A stretch of 43,232 nucleotides of DNA from an uncultured bacterium (GTDB lineage: Bacteria; Bacillota; Clostridia; Oscillospirales; Acutalibacteraceae): contig CAJMRT010000012.1 in assembly GCA_905215855.1 (NCBI GenBank), positions 1 to 43,232 on the forward strand, written 5' to 3'. Positions within the stretch are counted from its first letter, which is position 1; each line of letters starts with the position of its first letter. Positions 17,238 to 25,666 of this stretch are shown here, piece after piece. The notes beneath the pieces are model-generated. The model made no database searches. It was given only the letters and a program-made list of their open reading frames with translations, and was not told where the DNA came from. The translations under genes and the position numbers were made by a program.

Positions 17238-18194
17238 TTGGACGAGAATAAAGAATTTTTAGCTTCTGAAAATGAGGCAGAAAGCACCAACACAGATACA
17301 ACATCAGAAACCACAGAAAATACTGCAGAGCTTACAGAACCGACAGAAAACAATGAAGATACGCTTCTGAATACCGAAGAAGTATCAGACTCCGTTGTTA
17401 TCAAAATGGCTCCTGCTCCAAAAAAGAATAAGAAATTACTTCAGCTTCCCATCATCATTGGAATAGTGATTGTTGCGGCTGCTGCTATTACTCTTTTTGT
17501 AATCAAAGCATTTTTTGACACAAGCATTGTAGGAACATGGATTGAAACTGTTCCACTTACAAGCGATACATCGTCAAGTGATGAGGCTGCTAATTTTGAT
17601 GTTTATTACACATTTAACAATGACGGTACACTTGATTACACAGTAGGTACAATGTCATGGAACGGTACATACACAGTTTCAGCAGACGATTCAGGAAATC
17701 AGACTCTTGAAATGGTTCTCAACGGCAGTCAGACAAGCTGCAACTATACTGTTTCAGGTAATATGTTCACAGGCAGAACTCTTGAGCTTTCAACTTCATC
17801 ATCAACTACAAAAGTTGACCTCAAGTCAGGAAGTGTTGTTAAGCCTGAACTTAAAGTTGACAAAGACTTTAAGGCAAACGATAAAGTTACAGGAACTTGG
17901 ACATATGACAACGGTTACGCAAAGATGACTTATAAGTTCAATGATGACGGTACTGTTGAAATTAACCAGTCCGATTCAATCAAAGCTGAGGGTACATATT
18001 TAATCAAAAATAATACAATTATCATAAAGTATTATTATACAGATGAAGTTGAAATGGATGTTGCTTATTCGGTTGAAAAGGACGGACTTAAGCTCAACGA
18101 TATTCTCTACACAAAGGATGACGGTTCTGCAAAGGCTACTACAGCGGCAGCAACCGAGGCAGCTACGGAAACAGCTACAACTTCAGCAAAGTAA
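17238..18194 (+). CDS. Membrane-anchored protein with two lipocalin-like repeats
   Basis: Function unknown. It is 318 residues. Residues 1-60 are acidic and Thr/Glu-rich (cytoplasmic, probably disordered). A Lys-rich stop (62-66) precedes one membrane segment at 69-92. Outside, two similar modules follow: VGTWIE..YTFNNDGTLDYTVG..WNGTYTV and VTGTWTYDNG..YKFNDDGTVEINQ..AEGTYLI. They share GTW, a FNxDGT strand and a final GTY, the pattern of lipocalin-like/DUF5640-type domains. The Thr/Ala-rich end may be a flexible tail. The start is TTG, eight bases after AAGGAGG; the open frame upstream has no ribosome site. It has its own promoter and terminator. Confidence 0.8.
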   Translation: MDENKEFLASENEAESTNTDTTSETTENTAELTEPTENNEDTLLNTEEVSDSVVIKMAPAPKKNKKLLQLPIIIGIVIVAAAAITLFVIKAFFDTSIVGTWIETVPLTSDTSSSDEAANFDVYYTFNNDGTLDYTVGTMSWNGTYTVSADDSGNQTLEMVLNGSQTSCNYTVSGNMFTGRTLELSTSSSTTKVDLKSGSVVKPELKVDKDFKANDKVTGTWTYDNGYAKMTYKFNDDGTVEINQSDSIKAEGTYLIKNNTIIIKYYYTDEVEMDVAYSVEKDGLKLNDILYTKDDGSAKATTAAATEAATETATTSAK

Positions 18195-18216
18195 ATCTTT
18201 TGAACTTTTAATGCAG

Positions 18217-18248
18217 GGCAACGGCAGATTATCTGCTGTTGCCTTTTT
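18217..18248 (+). terminator. Rho-independent terminator
   Basis: GGCAACGGCAGA (18217-18228) pairs with TCTGCTGTTGCC (18232-18243) with one G-U pair and a three-base loop, followed by TTTTT. Confidence 0.92.
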
Positions 18249-18277
18249 AAAAATACAGTAAAATGAGGAGGAATAAT

Positions 18278-18856
18278 ATGACGCCACAGGAAGAATTTAT
18301 TGAAATCTATAACAAATACATAACAAGACAGGGTGCAGATGAACTGCTTGAATGGCTGAAGAGAACCGATTTTTTCACAGCTCCCGCAAGTTCAAAATAT
18401 CATTGCGCTTGTGAAAACGGTCTTGTTATGCATTCAGTCAGCGTGTTCAATACAATGATGGAAAAGCACTACGATGAAGAAACCGACAACATTGAAAGCT
18501 TTGCAATCTGCGGACTCCTTCACGATTTGTGCAAGGCACAGTTCTACAAGGTTTCAAGCAGAAATGTTAAGAATGAAAAAACAGGTCAGTGGGAAAAAGT
18601 TCCCTACTATGCAATTGAAGATCAGTTCCCATACGGTCACGGCGAAAAGTCAGTTTTTCTCATTGAACGCAAAATGCACCTTAAAATTGATGAGGCTATG
18701 GCAATTCGTTGGCATATGGGTGAATTTGGTGACAAAAACAGCAATACAATCAGTCAGGCATATGACAAATATCCGCTTGCCGTAAAGCTTCACCTTGCAG
18801 ACCTTGAATCAACCTTCCTCCGTGAAAAAGGAACTTCACAGGTTAATAACAGGTAA
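18278..18856 (+). CDS. HD-domain phosphohydrolase, unknown substrate
   Basis: Metal-dependent phosphohydrolase of the HD superfamily. It is 192 residues. Ligands are visible: His52 (VMHSVSV), the His82-Asp83 pair in CGLLHDLCK, the later YGHGEKS and WHMGEFG histidines, and an Asp in LHLADLEST. The H..HD..H..H..D order with two extra histidines fits a binuclear or HD-GYP-like site, but the GYP signature is not seen. The substrate is unknown; nucleotides are the usual targets. ATG codons lie at 18263 and 18278. The AGGAGG falls between them, so the second is the start. It is the first gene of a run with ligA. Confidence 0.85.
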   Translation: MTPQEEFIEIYNKYITRQGADELLEWLKRTDFFTAPASSKYHCACENGLVMHSVSVFNTMMEKHYDEETDNIESFAICGLLHDLCKAQFYKVSSRNVKNEKTGQWEKVPYYAIEDQFPYGHGEKSVFLIERKMHLKIDEAMAIRWHMGEFGDKNSNTISQAYDKYPLAVKLHLADLESTFLREKGTSQVNNR

Positions 18857-18918
18857 TATTTTAAACACAGGTGCAGATACTTATTTTACCGATAAATTTA
18901 TGATATGGGGAAACCAAA

Positions 18919-20904
18919 ATGGATTTTATAACAGCACAGAACCGTGCCAAAGAGCTTACAAAACTGCTTGAATACCACAACAACCTTTACTACAATCAGG
19001 ATGAACCGGAAATTTCCGACTACGATTACGATATGCTCCTGCGTGAACTTGAGAATATTGAAAAGGAATTTCCGTCACTTAAGTCGCCTATGTCACCGAC
19101 AAACCGAGTCGGCGGCAATGCAGGAGAAAAATTTTCTCCCGTTACTCATGAGGTTGTAATGGAAAGCCTTCACGACAGTTTTTCACACGAAGAGCTTCGT
19201 GAATTTGACGCAAGAGTGCGAGAAACTGTGCCAAATGTACGCTATGTTGTTGAACCGAAGTTTGACGGTCTTTCCGTATCATGCGAATATGAAAACGGTG
19301 TTTTTGTAAGAGGTTCAACCCGTGGTGATGGTTCTGTAGGTGAAGATGTAACCGAAAATCTTATGACAATTAAAAGTCTGCCAAAGCGTATTCCGAATGC
19401 ACCCGAATATCTCGAGGTTCGTGGTGAGGTGTATATGTCGTTCAATTCGTTTGACGCACTCACCCGCAGACAGGAAGAAAACGAGGAAAAAACCTTTAAA
19501 AATCCACGAAATGCCGCCGCAGGTTCACTTCGTCAGAAAAATGCAAAAATAACCGCTCAGAGAAGTCTTGATATATTCGTGTTCAACATCCAGCAAATCA
19601 GAGGAATGACGATTGAAAGCCATATTCAGGGGCTTGACTATCTTACGGAACTCGGCTTTCCGACTGCATTTTACAGCGTTTACGATAATGTTGACGAGGT
19701 GATTGAGGAAATTGAGCGCATAGGAAATATGCGTGGAGAGCTTGATTATGCAATTGACGGTGCGGTTGTCAAGGTTGACAGCTTTGCAAGCCGCCGACTT
19801 CTCGGCAGTACCGCAAAATATCCTAAATGGGCAGAGGCATATAAGTATCCGCCCGAGGAGAAGTCTACTAAACTTCTCAATATCGAAATCAATGTCGGCA
19901 GAACAGGTGTGCTTACTCCTGTAGGCAACTTTGAACCCGTACTTCTTGCCGGAACAACAGTAAGCCGTGCCACACTCCACAATAAAGATTTTATAGATGA
20001 AAAAGGCATTTGCGTAGGAGATACGGTTATAATCAGAAAAGCGGGCGAGATTATTCCCGAAGTTCTTTCCGTTAAAGAACACGCTGAAAATGCCGTTCCC
20101 TTTGAGTTCCCGACAGTATGCCCGTCTTGCGGTAACCCAGTCACACATGATGAGGGAGAGGCGGCAATCCGTTGTACAAACACAGATTGTCCCGCTCAGC
20201 TTACAAGACATCTTATTCACTTTGTAAGCCGTGACGCAATGGATATTGACGGACTCGGTCCTGCAATTCTCGAACAGCTTTCAGACGAAGGACTTGTAAA
20301 ATCTCCTGCCGACCTCTACAGACTTAAAGCAGAAGATATTTCAAACCTTGAACGCAAGGCTGAAAAATCTGCTCAAAATCTTATTTCTTCAATAGAAAAA
20401 TCAAAAGAAAACGAACTTTTCAGACTTGTTTTTGCTCTCGGAATCCGTAACATAGGTCTTAAAGCCGCAAAGATAATCTGCGAAAACTTTGCAACAATTG
20501 ACGATATTATGAGCGCAAAGGCTGAGGACTTTGAAAAAATAGACGGTTTCGGTGCTGTTATGGCAGAAAGCCTTGAAAATTATTTTTCACTTGACGGTAC
20601 AAAGGAGCTTATTGCAGACCTTAAATCACTCGGTCTGAAAATGAAACCCTCTCAGCCGAAAAATACAGGCGGTCTTTTTGAAGGCAAAACCTTTGTCCTC
20701 ACAGGCACACTTCCGACTATGACAAGAAGTGAAGCCTCAAAACTCATTGAACAGAACGGCGGCAAAACAAGCTCGTCAGTTTCAAAAAAGACTTCATATG
20801 TCTTGGCAGGCGAAGATGCCGGAAGTAAACTCACTAAAGCTCAAACCTTAGGTGTTACAATAATTTCCGAAGAAGAATTAAAAGAAATGCTGTCAATGGA
20901 GTAG
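18919..20904 (+). CDS. ligA: NAD-dependent DNA ligase LigA
   Basis: Seals nicks in replication and repair using NAD. It is 661 residues, the usual length. Domains in order: Ia (YYNQDEPEISDYDYDML), adenylation with the catalytic Lys114 in EPKFDGLS, the RGDGSVGEDVTEN motif, OB fold, a four-Cys zinc finger (CPSCGNPVT to RCTNTDCPAQL), HhH repeats, and a C-terminal BRCT (GLFEGKTFVLTGTLPTMTR). All catalytic motifs are intact. The spacing from the HD gene is 62 bases with no clear promoter, so they may be co-transcribed. Confidence 0.97.
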   Translation: MDFITAQNRAKELTKLLEYHNNLYYNQDEPEISDYDYDMLLRELENIEKEFPSLKSPMSPTNRVGGNAGEKFSPVTHEVVMESLHDSFSHEELREFDARVRETVPNVRYVVEPKFDGLSVSCEYENGVFVRGSTRGDGSVGEDVTENLMTIKSLPKRIPNAPEYLEVRGEVYMSFNSFDALTRRQEENEEKTFKNPRNAAAGSLRQKNAKITAQRSLDIFVFNIQQIRGMTIESHIQGLDYLTELGFPTAFYSVYDNVDEVIEEIERIGNMRGELDYAIDGAVVKVDSFASRRLLGSTAKYPKWAEAYKYPPEEKSTKLLNIEINVGRTGVLTPVGNFEPVLLAGTTVSRATLHNKDFIDEKGICVGDTVIIRKAGEIIPEVLSVKEHAENAVPFEFPTVCPSCGNPVTHDEGEAAIRCTNTDCPAQLTRHLIHFVSRDAMDIDGLGPAILEQLSDEGLVKSPADLYRLKAEDISNLERKAEKSAQNLISSIEKSKENELFRLVFALGIRNIGLKAAKIICENFATIDDIMSAKAEDFEKIDGFGAVMAESLENYFSLDGTKELIADLKSLGLKMKPSQPKNTGGLFEGKTFVLTGTLPTMTRSEASKLIEQNGGKTSSSVSKKTSYVLAGEDAGSKLTKAQTLGVTIISEEELKEMLSME

Positions 20905-20917
20905 TTACAGTAAATAC

Positions 20918-20946
20918 TCGACACTGTATATATGCTGTTGTATAAT
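20918..20946 (+). promoter_or_regulatory. Sigma-A-type promoter before the SecD-head lipoprotein
   Basis: TCGACA (20918-20923), 17-base spacer, perfect TATAAT (20941-20946). The transcription start falls near the ATG at 20948, which supports translation from the second ATG at 20969. Confidence 0.78.
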
Positions 20947-20968
20947 TATGGCGAAAGGGGTACTTAAA

Positions 20969-21457
20969 ATGAAAAAATATTTAATTTTGGCTGTTGTAAC
21001 TTTACTTGCTGTTGCATTATCTGCTTGCAGCGGAAATGTAAAAAGTAACGATACTTCTGCTGAAAATACAACTGTTCAGGTTTCAACATCAGTTAATGAA
21101 ACAACTCAGACATCAAGTGCTGAATTGCCGAAAATTTATAATCCGACCAATGTAGAAATCCGTGATAATGAAGATGAAAACAAAGTTATTATTGAGTCAT
21201 CTCAAATCGAGTATGTGTGTTTGCTTGATGATATTAACGGTATGGTGTTAAATATGAAGCTTACAGCTGACGGAACTGATAAGTTTGCAGACTACACTAA
21301 AAATAATATCGGTTCTGCTGTTCGGTTTGTTATTAACGGAAAGACTGTTTCAAACCCGTATATAAATGTTGAAATCACTGACGGCAATATGAATTTTACA
21401 GGTGATTACACCGATGAAGAATATAAGGCTTTCTTTAGTGAAATTAAAAACAAATAA
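20969..21457 (+). CDS. Lipoprotein with a SecDF P1-head-like domain
   Basis: Small exported lipoprotein of unknown role. It is 162 residues with a lipobox LSAC placing the lipidated Cys at residue 20. A Thr/Ser/Glu-rich linker (21-55) follows. The rest resembles the periplasmic P1 head of SecD: MKLTADGTDKFADYTKNN, then GSAVRFVINGKTVSNPYIN and ITDGNMNFTGDYTDEEYKAF correspond to its LTLNxEGxxKFaxaT, IVLDgxVISaP and ITGxFTxeEA pattern. The resemblance is by eye only. It has no SecD membrane domains. The start is the second ATG, nine to ten bases after GAAAGGGG. It sits alone between promoter and terminator. Confidence 0.75.
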   Translation: MKKYLILAVVTLLAVALSACSGNVKSNDTSAENTTVQVSTSVNETTQTSSAELPKIYNPTNVEIRDNEDENKVIIESSQIEYVCLLDDINGMVLNMKLTADGTDKFADYTKNNIGSAVRFVINGKTVSNPYINVEITDGNMNFTGDYTDEEYKAFFSEIKNK

Positions 21458-21467
21458 AACAATTTAA

Positions 21468-21497
21468 ATCCTCCGATTTATGTCGGAGGATTTTTTT
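21468..21497 (+). terminator. Rho-independent terminator
   Basis: ATCCTCCGA (21468-21476) pairs with TCGGAGGAT (21483-21491) around a six-base loop, running into a T-run of seven. It separates the lipoprotein gene from the spoIIIA operon. Confidence 0.92.
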
Positions 21498-21507
21498 ATG
21501 CCCTTTT

Positions 21508-21537
21508 GACATATGGCGGTGCTTGTCTGCATAGTAT
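21508..21537 (+). promoter_or_regulatory. Candidate sigma-E promoter of the spoIIIA operon
   Basis: ACATATG at 21509-21515 resembles the sigma-E -35 (kmATATT) and CATAGTAT at 21530-21537 resembles its -10 (CATACAAT), with a 14-base spacer. The spoIIIA operon is sigma-E dependent in the species studied, so the site fits the expected biology. The -10 matches six of eight positions. Confidence 0.6.
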
Positions 21538-21572
21538 TTATTGTACAAACTCTTTTGGGAGGAATTTAAAAT

Positions 21573-22523
21573 ATGCTTGCTGAACAAAACGAAAAGAGAT
21601 TTACTGCGGCACTCAACTGCCTTTGCAAGAATATTTCACGCAGACTTTTACCGCTTGTACCTAAATTAGCCGATTCGGTTCAGGAAATCAGATTGCGGCT
21701 TTCACGACCGCTTGCACTTGTCTGTCCCGACAATACATACTATCTAACGCAAAACGGCGGACTTAGCAACACAATCCTTAACGGTGCAATGGCGGTTGTG
21801 TCAAAAGCCGATATTGTCGATACCTTCAACAACATCTGCAACTACTCCGTGTATAACAGACAGAACGAAATTGTAAACGGCTTTGTCACAATGTACGGCG
21901 GTCACAGGGCAGGAATCTGCGGAACAGCGGTTGTAAACAACGGAAAAATCGTGAATATCCGTGACATAACATCAATCAATGTCCGCATAGCAAGGGAGCA
22001 TAAGGGTTGTGCGGATTCCCTTTATAATAAGATAATTGCCGTTTCGGGAGGTGTTCTCATATGCGGAGCACCTTGCAGCGGAAAAACAACCGTACTTCGC
22101 GACCTTGCAAGACTTTTGTCAACCAAGGGCAAGAAGAATGTTGCCCTGATTGATGAAAGAGGAGAGCTTGCAGGCACGGCATCGGGTAAATTTCAGAATG
22201 ATATCGGAATGTGCGATGTCTATGATTCATATAACAAGAGCGAGGCAATGCTTCACGCAATCCGCAGTATGGCTCCCGAAATTGTTATCTGCGATGAAAT
22301 CGGCTCAAAAGAAGATATCTATGCCGTTGAAAAGTCGGTCAACTGCGGAGTTCGGATAATTTCATCAACGCATTGTGCAAATGAATACGAACTGAAACAG
22401 AAAGCAAACATGGTTTCTCTCATGAAAACAGGGGCATTTCAAACGCTTGTGTTTCTATCAAATCGAACCCACGCAGGTGAAATTGTGAAAATATCGCAGG
22501 TAGGTGACAACTTTGCCGTTTAA
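21573..22523 (+). CDS. spoIIIAA: Stage III sporulation ATPase SpoIIIAA
   Basis: ATPase of the mother-cell channel that feeds the engulfed forespore, related to type II/IV secretion ATPases. It is 316 residues. The N-terminal part has SVQEIRLRLSRPL and the MYGGHRAGICGTAVV segment. The ATP site follows: Walker A GAPCSGKTTVLRDLAR, then VALIDERGELAG, a Walker B-like IVICDEIGSKEDI and SSTHCANEYEL. All family motifs are intact. The start follows TTGGGAGGAA. It is the first of eight genes and overlaps spoIIIAB by about 20 bases. Confidence 0.97.
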   Translation: MLAEQNEKRFTAALNCLCKNISRRLLPLVPKLADSVQEIRLRLSRPLALVCPDNTYYLTQNGGLSNTILNGAMAVVSKADIVDTFNNICNYSVYNRQNEIVNGFVTMYGGHRAGICGTAVVNNGKIVNIRDITSINVRIAREHKGCADSLYNKIIAVSGGVLICGAPCSGKTTVLRDLARLLSTKGKKNVALIDERGELAGTASGKFQNDIGMCDVYDSYNKSEAMLHAIRSMAPEIVICDEIGSKEDIYAVEKSVNCGVRIISSTHCANEYELKQKANMVSLMKTGAFQTLVFLSNRTHAGEIVKISQVGDNFAV

Positions 22524-23007
22524 ACTCATAGGATGTTTGCTTGTTGTCTGCACGGGTACAATGATAGGTTTTGTTTTGTCGGGCAGGTTATACAAACGCA
22601 GAGATTTTCTGAAATCATTCACGGAATTTATATCATTGCTTGCAACAAATCTTCGCTACAGCGGTGATGATATCTTCACTCTGGTTAATTTCTGCGCAGA
22701 AAATTCAGGCCTTGATTTATTGCTTTTTTCAGAATGTGACAGACCTTTTGACGAATTGTGGCTTGAAAGGGTAAAACGATTATCTTCTGAAATACCGCTT
22801 TCAGAATCCGACATTTCAATGCTGAACGATTTCGGAGGTCAGCTCGGAAAAACCGATACAGAGGGGCAGTTAAAACATCTTGAACTCTACGAGGTGTCAT
22901 TTTCAAAACAACTTTCATCAGCCCGTGATGCCATAACAAAAAAATCAAAGCTATATAAAACAATGGGATTTTTTGCAGGAAGTGCAATCGCCCTCATGAT
23001 GATTTAG
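22504..23007 (+). CDS. spoIIIAB: Stage III sporulation protein SpoIIIAB
   Basis: Membrane component of the SpoIIIA channel, resembling the type II secretion GspF fold. It is 167 residues with an N-terminal membrane segment (IGCLLVVCTGTMIGFVLSGRL), a soluble helical centre including SLLATNLRYSGDDIF, and a second membrane segment at the end. The start is uncertain: GTG at 22504 lies three bases after AGG, and TTG at 22513 lies six bases after AGGTG and may be the real one. Both overlap the spoIIIAA end. Assigned from position and from the GGQLGKTDTEGQ-type segment of the family. Confidence 0.93.
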   Translation: MTTLPFKLIGCLLVVCTGTMIGFVLSGRLYKRRDFLKSFTEFISLLATNLRYSGDDIFTLVNFCAENSGLDLLLFSECDRPFDELWLERVKRLSSEIPLSESDISMLNDFGGQLGKTDTEGQLKHLELYEVSFSKQLSSARDAITKKSKLYKTMGFFAGSAIALMMI

Positions 23008-23015
23008 AGGTAGTA

Positions 23016-23210
23016 ATGGATGTTGAGCTTATTTTCAAAATTGCCGCTGTCGGCATAATTGTTGCGGTTCTTACCCAACTTCTCATACGAAGCGGTCGAG
23101 AGGAGCAGGCAATGCTGACCTCGCTTGCCGGACTTATAGTTGTGTTGACGCTGATAATAACGCAAATCAGCACTCTGTTCAACACAATAAAACAGCTTTT
23201 CGGTTTTTAA
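23016..23210 (+). CDS. spoIIIAC: Stage III sporulation protein SpoIIIAC
   Basis: Small integral membrane protein of the SpoIIIA complex. The 64 residues hold two membrane helices (about 5-24 and 34-56), with the short RSGREEQAML turn between them that marks the family. The start follows TAGAGGTAGTA. It is one base from spoIIIAD, so they are coupled. Confidence 0.95.
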   Translation: MDVELIFKIAAVGIIVAVLTQLLIRSGREEQAMLTSLAGLIVVLTLIITQISTLFNTIKQLFGF

Positions 23211-23211
23211 T

Positions 23212-23601
23212 ATGAATATTCTGTCAATTTCCGTACTTGCCGTTGTGACCGTAATAATCTGTGTAATGCTCAAACCTAAAAATGCGGAAATCTCCGTAAT
23301 GCTCGGTATAAGCTGTTCCGTTATTATTTTAATCGGCGTGCTTACTCAGGTTTCGGCTATCGTTACAACAATCAATCAAATCATAGCGTCATCGGGAATA
23401 AGCATTGACTACATAGTAATTTTGCTGAAATCAATCGGAATATGCCTTGTTACCGAGTTCGCCGTGAATACCTGCAAGGATTCGGGCAGTCAGTCGCTTG
23501 CGTCAAATGTTTCGCTTGCCGGAAAAATTATGGTTACGGTAACGGCACTTCCGCTTTATTCGGATATTTTAAAAACCGTGTTGTCACTTGCAGGCAATTG
23601 A
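23212..23601 (+). CDS. spoIIIAD: Stage III sporulation protein SpoIIIAD
   Basis: Membrane protein of the SpoIIIA channel. It is 129 residues with four hydrophobic segments and an N-terminus related to SpoIIIAC (LKPKNAEISVMLGISCSV). Typical features are the central SIGICLVTEFAVNTCKDSGSQSLA segment region and a final TALPLYSDILKTVLSLAG. Length and position are normal for the family. Confidence 0.95.
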   Translation: MNILSISVLAVVTVIICVMLKPKNAEISVMLGISCSVIILIGVLTQVSAIVTTINQIIASSGISIDYIVILLKSIGICLVTEFAVNTCKDSGSQSLASNVSLAGKIMVTVTALPLYSDILKTVLSLAGN

Positions 23602-23610
23602 GGTGAAGAA

Positions 23611-24729
23611 GTGAAAAAAAGTGTTGTAATAATTACTGTCGTGTTTGTGCTTATCGCCCTTTCATGTGTCTGTGCAAACGCTGAAGAAGGTGAAATGATT
23701 TATGATATGTCAAATGTTTTTGATTCGCTGTCCGACGATATAAAACAAAGCCTTCAGAATATGGGCGTTGATTTGGGGGATTTTTCAAAGCTTGCTAACC
23801 TGTCTTTTGAAAATGTAATGGGCGAAATCCTCTCGCTTGCACTCGGCAACATTTCTTCACCGCTCAAAGGTCTTGTCAATATAACCGCCCTGCTTTTGCT
23901 CTGTTCCGTAATCAGCGCCTACAACGGTTCGCTCTCCTGTGATATTTCAAACTCGCTGAATATAACCGCAACGCTCTGTATAACCTGTGCCGCAGTAGTT
24001 CCCGCTGTCGGAGTCATTGCATCAACAGGTTCGGTAATCTGCACCGCATCAAATATAATGCTTGCATATGTGCCTGTTATGGCTGTAATTATGGCAAGCT
24101 CGGGTTCTGTGGCAGGTTCGGCATCATACTATGCCGTGATGATAGGGGCAGGGGAGGGTGTGTCACAGCTTTCATCAAAAATAATCGTTCCTCTGCTCAA
24201 TATGTTCCTCGGTCTGTCAATAACATCCTCCGTATCGCCGTCCGTAAATCTCAGAGGTTTTATGTCAATGATTTCAAAGAGTGTAAAGTGGCTTTTGGGC
24301 TTTGCTATGACAATCTTCACAGCCGTGCTGACATTCAGACAGCTTATAAGCGTTTCGGTTGACAATGTTTCAACCCGTGCTGTAAGGTTTACCCTCAATT
24401 CATTTATCCCGATAGTCGGTTCGGCACTTTCGGATGCCTACAAGGTAGTTCAGGGCAGTATCGGACTTTTAAAATCGGGAATAGGAATAATAGTGATTCT
24501 GTCCGTTACAATTGTGTTTATGCCTGTGATTTTGCAGGGGGTAATGTGGATGTTCACCCTTTGGATCGGCAAATCAACGGCAGAGGTTCTCAATCTAAAC
24601 GGTCCGGCAAAACTGCTTGAAAACATATCGTCTGTGTTTTCAACTCTCATAGCTGTTTTGCTGTGCATTATGTCAATTTACATTCTTTCAACGGCGGCAG
24701 TAATTATGCTTGGCGGAGGTTCATCATGA
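23611..24729 (+). CDS. spoIIIAE: Stage III sporulation protein SpoIIIAE
   Basis: Polytopic membrane core of the SpoIIIA channel. It is 372 residues with an N-terminal signal peptide (about 1-24, IITVVFVLIALSCVCANA) and then a Leu/Ser/Ile-rich membrane region with about seven to eight segments. Family features include ASYYAVMIGAGEGVSQLSS and the FTLNSFIPIVGSALSDAYK segment. The start is GTG at 23611 after TTGAGGTGAAGA. It overlaps spoIIIAF by ATGA. Confidence 0.95.
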   Translation: MKKSVVIITVVFVLIALSCVCANAEEGEMIYDMSNVFDSLSDDIKQSLQNMGVDLGDFSKLANLSFENVMGEILSLALGNISSPLKGLVNITALLLLCSVISAYNGSLSCDISNSLNITATLCITCAAVVPAVGVIASTGSVICTASNIMLAYVPVMAVIMASSGSVAGSASYYAVMIGAGEGVSQLSSKIIVPLLNMFLGLSITSSVSPSVNLRGFMSMISKSVKWLLGFAMTIFTAVLTFRQLISVSVDNVSTRAVRFTLNSFIPIVGSALSDAYKVVQGSIGLLKSGIGIIVILSVTIVFMPVILQGVMWMFTLWIGKSTAEVLNLNGPAKLLENISSVFSTLIAVLLCIMSIYILSTAAVIMLGGGSS

Positions 24730-25199
24730 GCGGACTTTTTACGGTTGTTGTTGTAATGTGTGCGTCTGCGTTAATTTGTTCACTTGTTCAAACTTTCGTA
24801 ACAGACGGCAGTACAAAGAAAATCATCAGCCTTGTTTTAGGAACGTTTATTATCTGCTGTATGGTTGTTCCAGTGAAAAATGCCGTGTCATCAATTAATA
24901 CTAATGTTGAAGAAAATCAAAATTCTGCAAAAGAAATATCAACCGATGATGAGGCATACAGCAATGCCGTTATAAAGCAGACGGAGATAAATCTTGAAAC
25001 TGCATTAAAAAATCTTCTTTTACAGAATAATATAACAATCAAATCGTGTGACATAATTTTGAGCAGAGTTGAAAACAACGGCATAATCATAGCGTCAATC
25101 AGCATATATATAGACAAAGAATTTGTTCGGTACACAAATCTTGTATCGTCAATTGTTTATGACAATTTCGGAATTACACCAAACATTATGACGGAGTGA
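24726..25199 (+). CDS. spoIIIAF: Stage III sporulation protein SpoIIIAF
   Basis: Component of the SpoIIIA channel whose soluble domain has a ring-building fold. It is 157 residues with two membrane segments (about 4-20 and 33-50) and a C-terminal soluble domain after residue 80. The start is the ATG at 24726, inside the spoIIIAE stop (ATGA) and after GGAGG; the frame is open back to 24663 but without a ribosome site. Divergent in sequence, as usual for SpoIIIAF, so position carries much of the call. Confidence 0.92.
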   Translation: MSGLFTVVVVMCASALICSLVQTFVTDGSTKKIISLVLGTFIICCMVVPVKNAVSSINTNVEENQNSAKEISTDDEAYSNAVIKQTEINLETALKNLLLQNNITIKSCDIILSRVENNGIIIASISIYIDKEFVRYTNLVSSIVYDNFGITPNIMTE

Positions 25200-25202
25200 A
25201 TT

Positions 25203-25652
25203 ATGGAAGACAAAACAAGTTCAAAGCTGAAATCAATGCTCGACAGTAAAAAAATAAGAAATATTATAATCGTTGTCGGTCTTATCGGCATAGGTTTAAT
25301 ATTTCTTTCAAACTGGGTTGATTTCGGTTCTTTGACATCAGGAAAAGGAGATGAGGCGTTTTCCGTAAAAACATACAGCACAAAAATAGAAAATGATTTG
25401 CAGACGGTGATTTCAAAAATTGAGGGAGCAGGCAAGACGGAAGTTTTGCTTACAATGGAAAATTCCGTTGAATATGTTTATCTTGACAACAGCACCACAA
25501 AAACAAAGGAAATTGAACCTTTGATAAGAGGAGTGCTTGTAGTGTGTGAAGGCGGTGATGATCCTGTTGTGGTTGAGCGTGTCACCGATGCAGTCACAAA
25601 AGCGCTTGATATTTCAACAGCAAAAGTATGTATTACAAAATTATCAGAATAA
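25203..25652 (+). CDS. spoIIIAG: Stage III sporulation protein SpoIIIAG
   Basis: Ring-forming component of the SpoIIIA channel. It is 149 residues with a short cytoplasmic head, one membrane segment (about 19-36) and an extracellular ring-building domain. Typical is ISKIEGAGKTEVLLTMENS and the LIRGVLVVCEGGDDPVV segment, both strongly conserved in the family. It starts three bases after spoIIIAF. Confidence 0.96.
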   Translation: MEDKTSSKLKSMLDSKKIRNIIIVVGLIGIGLIFLSNWVDFGSLTSGKGDEAFSVKTYSTKIENDLQTVISKIEGAGKTEVLLTMENSVEYVYLDNSTTKTKEIEPLIRGVLVVCEGGDDPVVVERVTDAVTKALDISTAKVCITKLSE

Positions 25653-25666
25653 AGGTCGGGAGCAAT

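Noticed and set aside
18857..18918. Promoter before ligA
   Set aside because: TATGAT at 18899-18904 has no -35-like sequence at 16-18 bases.
19525..20220. 231-residue minus-strand ORF inside ligA
   Set aside because: It is antisense to a clear ligase with all motifs; the protein is low in recognisable features and is a shadow of the codon usage.
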